A stretch of DNA of 64,000 bases from Haliscomenobacter sp033763495 (GTDB taxonomy: Bacteria > Bacteroidota > Bacteroidia > Chitinophagales > Saprospiraceae): the NCBI RefSeq assembly GCF_033763495.1, contig NZ_JANRKL010000148.1, positions 98,076 to 162,075 on the forward strand, given 5' to 3'. The translations under genes were made by a program, and so were the position numbers. This document shows positions 51,418-58,608 of this stretch, piece after piece. Under the pieces are notes generated by a model that saw only the letters and a program-made list of their open reading frames with translations, had not been told where the DNA came from and did not search any database. How positions within the stretch are numbered: the first letter of the stretch is position 1; every line of letters begins with the position of its first letter.

Positions 51418-53838
51418 ATGAAAACCTCATTCACTGGCCTTATGCTGGTCTGCCTGTGCTTTGCCCAAACCTTAGGCGCACAAAACACCTTAGCCGGTCA
51501 AATCATCGATACAAAAGGGGAAAAACTACCGGGCGCAAGCATCCAGTTGCTACACTTTGCAGATCGTACCTACGCTGGGGGGGGCGCAAGCGAAATCGAA
51601 GGGAAATTTTCAATACCCAACCTCGCGGCGGGTAAGTACCTGCTAAAAGCCAGTTTTACTGGGTACTCCATTTACACTTCAGAGCCAATTGACCTTACAT
51701 CCGGCCATAAAGACTTAGGCATAATTGTATTAAAAGACAGCATCAATCAATTGGGTGGCGCTACGATAACGGGAAAAAAGCCCTTGTTTGAACAACTGAT
51801 TGATCGCTTCATCATGAATTTGGACAATAGCCCGGTGGCCATTGGTGGTTCCGCCCTGGATGCCCTGACGCGGATGCCTGGCGTGAGGATTGACCGGCAA
51901 AACAAGGCCATCTCGATCGTGGGGAAATCCGGCGTACAATTGATGATCAATGGAAAAATCAAGTACGTCCCCGCAGCTGCCCTCGTAGAAATGTTGGAGG
52001 GAATGAGCGCGGATAACATTGTAAGGATTGAAGTCATCACCGCGCCATCCGCCAACCTGGATGCCGGAGGCAATGCCGGCTACATCAACATTGTACTGAA
52101 ATCCAGGCTGAACAATGGATTCAACGGGGCTTTCACCCTGTCTGGAGGATATGGCCGCGGTACAGTTGGTTCGACAGCCACCAATTTTAATCTCCGCCAC
52201 AATAAACTAAACCTGTTCGGCGATTACTCCTGGACCCACGCTGCCCAGGATCAACATTCCAATTTTTTTCGCTCCAATCCCTACCTGGGGCAAATTGCCA
52301 CGACTGAAATTTATAGCCGTCGTGACCCAGTTGCCAACAACCAGTTTGCTCGCCTGGGTGCCGACTACCAATTGACCAAAAAGACCCTGATCGGCGTATT
52401 GTTTTCGGGGTACAACAACGATCAACGCATCAAGGCCCTCAATACCTCGCAACTGGGGATCAATGGGTCAATTGACACCCTGATCCGCATCGACATGCGG
52501 GAAACCCATATCCTGAGCCACCTGGCGGGTAACTTCAACGTACAGCACCAGTTGAATGCCGATGAGTCGATCAATGTCGACCTGGATTATTTGCATTATC
52601 TCGATCAAAATCCGAGTTCCTACGTCAACAACTACGCTGATGGGCAGGGGAATGGGCTGTTTGCAACTGAAATCCAAAGCAGGAAAAACACCCCCATCAA
52701 CATCCTGGTAGGGAAAATGGACTACACCCGGAAATGGAGCAAAAACATCCGCATGGAAGCAGGAATCAAAGCCGTTCATTCCACTTTCACCAATGATGTA
52801 GGGGTTGACTACCTCAAAAATGCCCAATGGACTGGCGATCCAGATTTGACGGCCAAGTTCGATTTGGTGGAATCCATCGCCGCTGCGTACAGTTCCTGGG
52901 ACATTCAAGCCAGTGACAAAACCAGTTTAAAACTGGGCTTGCGGTACGAATTCACCGACTCCAATCTGGGTTCCGAAGAACAGGCCAATATTGTGGACCG
53001 GCGGTATGGCCGCTGGTTTCCCAGCTTTTTCATCAACCATAAATTGACGGACAAAGACGGAGTCAATCTGGCCTTCAGTCGCCGCATTACCCGCCCGACC
53101 TTTACTGAAATGGCTCCCTTTGTCATCTTCAACGACCCCAATAATTTTTTCTCCGGCAATGCGGCCTTACAACCTGCCCTGGCCAACAACATCAGCGTGG
53201 GATATCGGCACAAGAGCATTTTTTTGCTGCTGCAATACACCCATGAAGACAGTTCGATGGCACGTTTCCAGAGCCGCATTGATGTGGAACGCAACCGCAA
53301 CGTCATTGTCTCAGAAAACATGCGCAACCAAAAAACTGCCAATGTTTCCCTGAACTTTCCACTGAAAGTAAGCGACAAATGGAATATACAATTCAATGTA
53401 TACGGCAACTGGCAGCAATCCAATACCTGGTACAATGGACAGTTGTACCAGATCGCCCAAACCAATTACGGCTTCACTACCAACCAACAGATTAAAATCA
53501 ACGAGCGCCTTTCGACTGAGGTCAATGCCTGGTTCCGTTCCAAAAGCCTCTTGTTTGGCACGCTTACCATGAAAGCCAATTATGGGGTTTTGGCAGGCAT
53601 GCAATACAAATTTGGGAAAAAAGGGGATGTATTAAATTTCTCAGTCAGCGACATTTTCAACTCTGTAGCCGGAGTAGTTAGTCGCAAGCTGGAAACCGAA
53701 AATATCAATTTAACTGCCCGGGTCGACTTTAGTCAGACGACCTTCAAACTCAGTTACCGCCACAACTTTGGCAGTGATAAAATCAATCCCTCCCGTGCAC
53801 GGGTGCAAACCGAAGAAAAAGGAAGGGTACAACAATGA
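51418..53838 (+). CDS. TonB-dependent-receptor-like outer-membrane barrel protein
   Basis: This 806-residue protein has a signal peptide (MKTSFTGLMLVCLCFAQTLG), a carboxypeptidase-D regulatory-like domain (about 25-115; TLAGQIIDTKGEKLPGAS), a plug domain (GGSALDALTRMPGVRIDRQ, VRIEVITAPSANLDAGGNAG), and a barrel of the outer-membrane beta-barrel family 3 type to the end. No SusD partner is adjacent. Transport of a peptide or metal chelate is possible, but the substrate is unknown. It sits behind promoter B. I chose ATG 51418 because the upstream frame is not signal-like. Confidence 0.92.
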   Translation: MKTSFTGLMLVCLCFAQTLGAQNTLAGQIIDTKGEKLPGASIQLLHFADRTYAGGGASEIEGKFSIPNLAAGKYLLKASFTGYSIYTSEPIDLTSGHKDLGIIVLKDSINQLGGATITGKKPLFEQLIDRFIMNLDNSPVAIGGSALDALTRMPGVRIDRQNKAISIVGKSGVQLMINGKIKYVPAAALVEMLEGMSADNIVRIEVITAPSANLDAGGNAGYINIVLKSRLNNGFNGAFTLSGGYGRGTVGSTATNFNLRHNKLNLFGDYSWTHAAQDQHSNFFRSNPYLGQIATTEIYSRRDPVANNQFARLGADYQLTKKTLIGVLFSGYNNDQRIKALNTSQLGINGSIDTLIRIDMRETHILSHLAGNFNVQHQLNADESINVDLDYLHYLDQNPSSYVNNYADGQGNGLFATEIQSRKNTPINILVGKMDYTRKWSKNIRMEAGIKAVHSTFTNDVGVDYLKNAQWTGDPDLTAKFDLVESIAAAYSSWDIQASDKTSLKLGLRYEFTDSNLGSEEQANIVDRRYGRWFPSFFINHKLTDKDGVNLAFSRRITRPTFTEMAPFVIFNDPNNFFSGNAALQPALANNISVGYRHKSIFLLLQYTHEDSSMARFQSRIDVERNRNVIVSENMRNQKTANVSLNFPLKVSDKWNIQFNVYGNWQQSNTWYNGQLYQIAQTNYGFTTNQQIKINERLSTEVNAWFRSKSLLFGTLTMKANYGVLAGMQYKFGKKGDVLNFSVSDIFNSVAGVVSRKLETENINLTARVDFSQTTFKLSYRHNFGSDKINPSRARVQTEEKGRVQQ

Positions 53839-53870
53839 GGAGTTAGAGCTTGTCTAAATATTTTTGGTTT

Positions 53871-54021
53871 GTAACTATTTAGCAGCCGCCTGCGGCGGTT
53901 TTTTATTTTATACCACGAAGACACTAAGTCACAAAGACATTAAGCGCTAAAATGTTGTTTCTTTGTGTATTAGAGTCTTCGTGGTGAAAAATCCAGCCGC
54001 AGGCGGCTGCTAAATAGTTAC
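53871..54021. repeat. Compound palindrome, 150 bp
   Basis: Outer arms GTAACTATTTAGCAGCCGCC (53871-53890) and the matching GGCGGCTGCTAAATAGTTAC (to 54021), with CCTGCGG/CCGCAGG next to them, surround an inner inverted repeat (CCACGAAGACACTAAGTCAC with GTGTATTAGAGTCTTCGTGG). No ORF is present. It follows the TonB-type gene and may terminate it, but its structure matches the dispersed palindromes elsewhere in the window. Confidence 0.78.
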
Positions 54022-54061
54022 GATTTTTTAAAGTTTTTTGTACCTGTTTAGCACCCTCATA

Positions 54062-54130
54062 CTCAATTTCAAGTAGTCAAAAACCCTCCTTTCCAAGTAC
54101 ATCGCCCCCTGTCATTTTGCGGCAATTTTG
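54062..54130 (+). promoter_or_regulatory. Shared regulon promoter C (small secreted protein)
   Basis: Direct repeats CTCAATTTCAAGTA (54062-54075) and CTCCTTTCCAAGTA (54086-54099) are 24 bp apart, and CAATTTTG lies at 54123-54130, again 61 bp from the first repeat. The leader contains CACCATCCTTC as in promoter B. The gene start at 54189 is 59 bp beyond the -7 box. Confidence 0.77.
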
Positions 54131-54188
54131 TATGGTCAAGCGGTGTTAATTAGCCCGCTTCAGCACCATCCTTCTAAATCGACGCAAC

Positions 54189-54506
54189 ATGAAAACCATA
54201 CACCTTCTTTTGACCCTTACCCTGGTGATTTTGGGCAGCGCAGCAAAGGCTCAATACATTCCTCTAGGAAAAAATGTACCTACCACGAACAATTATTACG
54301 GAGGAAAAGGGGCTTACCCAAGCAGTGCTTTTAGGCAAAAAGCGAAGCCTGCTTCAAGTACCCCAGCAAAAAACATCCAAACCCCCAATAAACCACAAAC
54401 CCCTTCTGCTCAGGTCATCAAAAAATCGATAATCAGCCATCCTTCGATGATCAATGGGTATACGCTCGTAGCTGGTGAAGACCAGAGGGTGTATGGCGGC
54501 AGGTAG
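54189..54506 (+). CDS. Small secreted protein (105 aa)
   Basis: The protein has a signal peptide (MKTIHLLLTLTLVILGSAAK, cleavage near AKAQ) and a mature part of about 83 residues that is Pro/Lys/Thr-rich and probably disordered (KASSTPAKNIQTPNKPQTP-like stretch), ending in GYTLVAGEDQRVYGGR. No domain is recognised. It is behind promoter C, so it is likely expressed together with the TonB-type protein and the CHAT operon. It may be a secreted ligand or processed peptide; this is inference. Confidence 0.7.
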   Translation: MKTIHLLLTLTLVILGSAAKAQYIPLGKNVPTTNNYYGGKGAYPSSAFRQKAKPASSTPAKNIQTPNKPQTPSAQVIKKSIISHPSMINGYTLVAGEDQRVYGGR

Positions 54507-54754
54507 CAGATGGACGAAAGAGACCTTCGAATTTGAAATGTAATAGACTTGAGCTGAGTTGATTATCAAGAAATTGATACAATGTCATTTTGGCTTAGGG
54601 CTTTTTTGAGTTCCGAGTTCCGAATACATGACTTACGATTTTAGAAGTGAGCTACCGCAGCGACTTGAACCAGGACAGGGTCTAAATGCTGCGCGGTGCA
54701 AAAATCCCCCTGAATATTGCCCTGATAAAGAAGTTTTTGCTTATTTTTAGACGT

Positions 54755-55010
54755 ACCTAAAGCCCAATGTCATTGACTTAAGGAATTTTGCGTTGAATTT
54801 GGTAGCGTGCATTTGTCCCAGGACCCCCGACCCCTACAGGGGAGCACAGCCTACGTAAGCTTGGAAATTTATTCCTTTCAACTGAAAGTAAAGATCTTAG
54901 GCATACGTAAAATGTACTCCCCTTTAGGGGTCGGGGGTTCTGGGACAAATGCACAATGCTGCGCTGAATGCACCTTTTTGTCTTAAGTCAATGACATTGA
55001 CCTAAAGCCC
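54755..55010. mobile_element. MITE-like element with direct-repeat flanks
   Basis: An 11-bp direct repeat ACCTAAAGCCC (54755-54765 and 55000-55010) flanks a 234-bp element. Its ends are inverted repeats: AATGTCATTGACTTAAG from 54766 and CTTAAGTCAATGACATT near 54999. Inside, long arms (GACCCCCGACCCC / GGGGTCGGGGGTT and neighbours) make most of it a palindrome. There is no ORF. The flanks look like a target-site duplication, so it probably moved here with a transposase in trans. The gap from 54507 to 54754 shows nothing else. The CHAT start is 5 bp past the right flank. Confidence 0.78.
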
Positions 55011-55015
55011 CCACT

Positions 55016-56908
55016 ATGCCCAACATCATCTTTCTAGCCTTTGCCGACGAACAACAAAACTCCCTGCCAGCTCTGCAAGCAGAGTTTGAAAGTTTGCGCG
55101 ACCTCCTCCGCCCCCTCGATGCCCGGGAGTACATCAAGCTGGTGGCCCATGGCGCCAGCACCAGAGAGCAGTTCATCCAAACCCTGAACCACTACCAGGG
55201 GCAATTGAGTATTGTACATTTTAGTGGGCATGCCAGTGGGCAGGAAGTAGCCCTGGCCGACGGGGCGGCATTTGCCAAAGGGCTGGCAAATTTGTTGGGG
55301 CAAGAACCCCAGCTCAAACTCCTCATCCTCAACGGTTGCGCCACCCGTGGCCAGGTAGCGCAAGCCCTGTCCCTTGGGATTCCCTTGGTGATCGCCACCT
55401 CCAGGCCGGTGGCCGACGAACAAGCCAGCTGCTTTTCCATCGCTTTTTACCGCGCCCTGGTCAACAAACGAACCATCCTAGAAGCCTTTAATTTTGCGCG
55501 GGCTGAGTTGGAACTGCGCTTCAAACAGCCCCCTGAACTCGCGCTGCGCGGACTTGCCCTGCGCCAGGAGGAGGAGCGCTCCGAGGAACTGCCCTGGGGT
55601 TTGTACACCACAGCTGGCACCACACCCGAAGCCCTGCACTGGCGGCTTCCCTACTACCGCGACTCGGGCCTGTCGGATCAGCTCAAGCAGGACATCAGCC
55701 AGCGGGTGAGCACCAACCAGTACATTGTGCAGGTACTCGACCGCATGTGCGCGGTCAACAAAGACATTACTGCCAATTACCTCATCCGCTACGTGGACGG
55801 CAAACCCCAACCCGTAGACCCCAGCAGCTACCTCGATGCCGTGATCCAGAACTTCCCCTGGGTGATTGGCTCGCAAATTGGTTTGCTGCGCCAAAAACTA
55901 CCCGCTAATCTGGAGCGGTTGGAACAGCTGTTGAGCACCTACGTCCTCAGCTCCCAGTTGCTTTTTTACATCCAACTGGCCGATTGTTGGGAACAAAAAA
56001 GCCGGAAGCACTGGCCAATTGATGCCCCACCCGGCTTTGCCCAGTTGCCCCGCAGTGCCGAGGAATTGAAACAAACCAATTTCCTGGCGCGCTTGCTGGA
56101 AGTCTACCACTGGATGTGCCGCCCAGAACTGCCCGATAACCGTACTTTTTTTGCCCCCGAACTGGCCGATTTTTGCCAACACCTGGCCGATCCGGGGCAT
56201 CGGCTGTACAAGGCCCAGCAAGCACTGGAGCAATTAAGGCAAAAACATGCCGCCAGGGACCTGGGGGACCTGAACGCCGCCTGCAAACTCGCCGAACAAA
56301 CCCTGGCCATCGTCCTCGGTGAGATGTCCTTTCTGGCGGCTTACCATTTTTTGACCGTGCGCAACATCTTTTTGGATTTCACCCTGACCAAACCCCTGGA
56401 GTACGACCTGGAAATGGGCAAACTCAATACCCTGACCGCTTCGAGTTTGGGCATCTACCAGGATGCGAACTACCGCCGCAAAACCAATTACACCAACAGC
56501 AAATCGATTGTGCTGACCGCCAACGAGCGCGACCTGCAATTTGCGCTGCCTTTGACGCCGTTTCTGATCGATGCCAATACCTATTTGGGCGAACCCCTGC
56601 CCAACCTATTCCTCTTTGCGTTTGTGGAGGGTGAAAAATACCATTACTACTCCGTGATCCACGATTTTTATACGGCCATTGCCGGGGGCAAGGGTTTTGA
56701 CCTGATCCATACCAGCTTGTGCAAAGAAGATTTCCTGGAAGGCACCAACGATTCCAGTCTCAAAGCAGAGGAAGACTGGTTGGACGACGGGAGTTTTGGC
56801 ACTTCCGGCCGCGCCCAGGGGGGCAAAACCCCGGTGTTCACGATTCTGGAAGAACAACTCGCCCGTTTCCATTCCGATTTCAGTCCCTACCACAATCCCC
56901 AGTCATGA
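55016..56908 (+). CDS. CHAT-domain protease, copy 2
   Basis: A 630-residue paralog of the protein at 42980. The CHAT domain (1-165) has His72 in VHFSGHASGQ and Cys108 in LLILNGCATRG. The C-terminal region of about 450 residues shares the same unnamed modules (LLFYIQLADCWEQKSRKHW; FALPLTPFLIDANTY). GC content is high compared with the WG gene downstream. It starts 5 bp after the direct repeat of a MITE-like insertion, so its original promoter may have been displaced. The stop overlaps the next start by 4 bp. Confidence 0.88.
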   Translation: MPNIIFLAFADEQQNSLPALQAEFESLRDLLRPLDAREYIKLVAHGASTREQFIQTLNHYQGQLSIVHFSGHASGQEVALADGAAFAKGLANLLGQEPQLKLLILNGCATRGQVAQALSLGIPLVIATSRPVADEQASCFSIAFYRALVNKRTILEAFNFARAELELRFKQPPELALRGLALRQEEERSEELPWGLYTTAGTTPEALHWRLPYYRDSGLSDQLKQDISQRVSTNQYIVQVLDRMCAVNKDITANYLIRYVDGKPQPVDPSSYLDAVIQNFPWVIGSQIGLLRQKLPANLERLEQLLSTYVLSSQLLFYIQLADCWEQKSRKHWPIDAPPGFAQLPRSAEELKQTNFLARLLEVYHWMCRPELPDNRTFFAPELADFCQHLADPGHRLYKAQQALEQLRQKHAARDLGDLNAACKLAEQTLAIVLGEMSFLAAYHFLTVRNIFLDFTLTKPLEYDLEMGKLNTLTASSLGIYQDANYRRKTNYTNSKSIVLTANERDLQFALPLTPFLIDANTYLGEPLPNLFLFAFVEGEKYHYYSVIHDFYTAIAGGKGFDLIHTSLCKEDFLEGTNDSSLKAEEDWLDDGSFGTSGRAQGGKTPVFTILEEQLARFHSDFSPYHNPQS

Positions 56909-57990
56909 GCAGCACTTCACCCTTCAAACTCCTGGACGCCTACAACAAAGGTGACGATGCCAGCTACTTTGGTCGCAAGCGGGAAGTGGCCCAGTTGTAC
57001 AATGCCGTTTTTGCGGGCCGACTCACCTTGCTGTACGGTGCCTCTGGAACGGGCAAAACCAGTCTGGTGCAATGCGGCCTGGAAAACAAGTTTTACCCCA
57101 CCGACTGGCTGCCGCTCTTTGTACGCCGCAATCAGGACATCAACCAGGCACTGCGCCAGGCCATTGCCACGGCGCTACCGGAAGCAACTCGCCCGCAGAA
57201 TTTGGCTACCCTGGCCTTGGAAGAACAATTGCATCTGCTTTACCTCCAACATTTCCGCACCATCTACCTGATCTTTGACCAGTTCGAAGAATTGTTCATT
57301 GAAGGAGAAGAAGCCGAGCAGTTGCAATTTTATCAGGACATCCGCGACCTGCTACAATCGGAACAACACGCCAAAGTGCTGATCATCATGCGCGAGGAAT
57401 GGCTGGGCCACCTCAATACCTTTGAGCGAATTGTACCCACCCTGTTCGACAACCGCCTGCGCATCGAGCGCATGCGCGAACACCTGCTCTGGCGCACGGT
57501 CATCCCCGGCCTGATCCGCTCGGCCAACATCGAACTGCACGAACCCCGCGAAACAGTGCCCCTGATCATCCAGCAGATCAAAGACCCCCGCGAAGGCGTC
57601 GACCTGGCCGACTTGCAGGTGTACCTGGATCGCCTGTACCGCAAGGCTGCTGAAGCGCAAGCCCCTGCTGCTGCTCCCGCACAAAAGTTGAGTTTCGACC
57701 GCGCCCTGGTAGAACAGGTGGGCGAAATCAAAAACGTACTCTCGGTTTTTCTGGACGAACAAATGTTGGAACTGGAGAAAAAGCTGAAGGAAAAATTCGA
57801 CCTGGACGACCCCAGCAATATCCCCCTGGACATCCTGTACACCCTGGTGACCAATGAGCAGACCAAACGCAGCCTCGACTTTGCCGCCATCCTGGAGCAA
57901 TTGCCCCAAAATCGCGGCATCACCCCTGAAGTAGTGGCCTACTGCCTGGAACAAATGGAAGACATGCGCCTATTGAACCTCAATGACTAA
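56905..57990 (+). CDS. STAND-type ATPase, copy 2, N-terminal part
   Basis: A 361-residue paralog of the ATPase at 44734: SPFKLLDAYNKGDDASYFGR start, Walker A GASGTGKTS (45-53), Walker B TIYLIFDQFEEL (Asp125), MREEW sensor segment, and LADLQVYLDRLYRKA. It stops at TAA (57988-57990) right in the winged-helix-like segment (EQMEDMRLLNLND), which continues without a break in copy 1. The missing part is encoded in the same frame directly after the stop. Either the gene has a nonsense change or the protein is made as two chains. Confidence 0.87.
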   Translation: MSSTSPFKLLDAYNKGDDASYFGRKREVAQLYNAVFAGRLTLLYGASGTGKTSLVQCGLENKFYPTDWLPLFVRRNQDINQALRQAIATALPEATRPQNLATLALEEQLHLLYLQHFRTIYLIFDQFEELFIEGEEAEQLQFYQDIRDLLQSEQHAKVLIIMREEWLGHLNTFERIVPTLFDNRLRIERMREHLLWRTVIPGLIRSANIELHEPRETVPLIIQQIKDPREGVDLADLQVYLDRLYRKAAEAQAPAAAPAQKLSFDRALVEQVGEIKNVLSVFLDEQMLELEKKLKEKFDLDDPSNIPLDILYTLVTNEQTKRSLDFAAILEQLPQNRGITPEVVAYCLEQMEDMRLLNLND

Positions 57991-58608
57991 ATGATGCGCT
58001 ACGAACTGAAACACGATAAATTGGCCGCCCAGATTTTTGTGCGGGCGAGTGCCGCAGCGAAGGCAAGGCGGCGAGCTGCGGAGGTGTATGTGCTGTACAC
58101 CGAAAAAAACCGACTGCTGACGGTTGAAGAATTGGAGGATCTGGCCCCTTTTTTACCGGTATTGAGCCCGCCTCCGGCGCTGCAACAATTGATGGAACGC
58201 AGTCGGGACAGTATTCGGGAGAAAGAAGCCGCTGAAAAAGTGCGTTTGGAGCGGGAATTAAAGGAAAAGCAGGGTTTGTTGGAGCAGGCGGAGCAGCAAC
58301 GAAAGCGGGCAACCTTATTTGGTGGAGTGGGTTTTGTGCTGGCTGCAGTGGCCATTATGGCGGGGTTATGGGCGTATCAGGGTCAATTGAAAGCCAAAGC
58401 AAGTCAAGAAGAAACTGAAAAAACACTCGAAGCCTTAACCCTTGAAAAAATCCAACGCCAGGAAATTGACCTGCGGGAATGGCAACGCAAAAAGGCCGTT
58501 TTTGCAAAAGGCGAACGACTCGATCTGGTGGAAATGGCTGACGACAGCATTCGGAAAATCGAACTATCCAAGCAAAAAAATCAAGCAAAACTCAAAAACC
58601 CAAACTAA
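57991..58608 (+). CDS. STAND-type ATPase, copy 2, C-terminal part with membrane helix
   Basis: A 205-residue reading frame starting ATGATG directly after the TAA of the ATPase and in the same frame. RYELKHDKLAAQIF matches LEIAHDSLAALIF of copy 1. A coiled coil (EAAEKVRLERELKEKQG), a Lys/Arg cluster (QQRKRATLF) and one transmembrane helix (about 108-129) follow, then 75 residues predicted outside. The TAAATG arrangement could allow re-initiation, giving a separate membrane anchor subunit; a simple nonsense mutation is equally possible. The stop overlaps the WG gene start (TAATG). Confidence 0.75.
   Translation: MMRYELKHDKLAAQIFVRASAAAKARRRAAEVYVLYTEKNRLLTVEELEDLAPFLPVLSPPPALQQLMERSRDSIREKEAAEKVRLERELKEKQGLLEQAEQQRKRATLFGGVGFVLAAVAIMAGLWAYQGQLKAKASQEETEKTLEALTLEKIQRQEIDLREWQRKKAVFAKGERLDLVEMADDSIRKIELSKQKNQAKLKNPN

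Noticed and set aside
39524..54130. LytTR-type binding sites for the regulator at 1806
   Set aside because: LytTR repeats usually have a period of about 21-22 bp and a different consensus, and that pair is about 38 kb away; the local NarL-type regulator is a simpler candidate.
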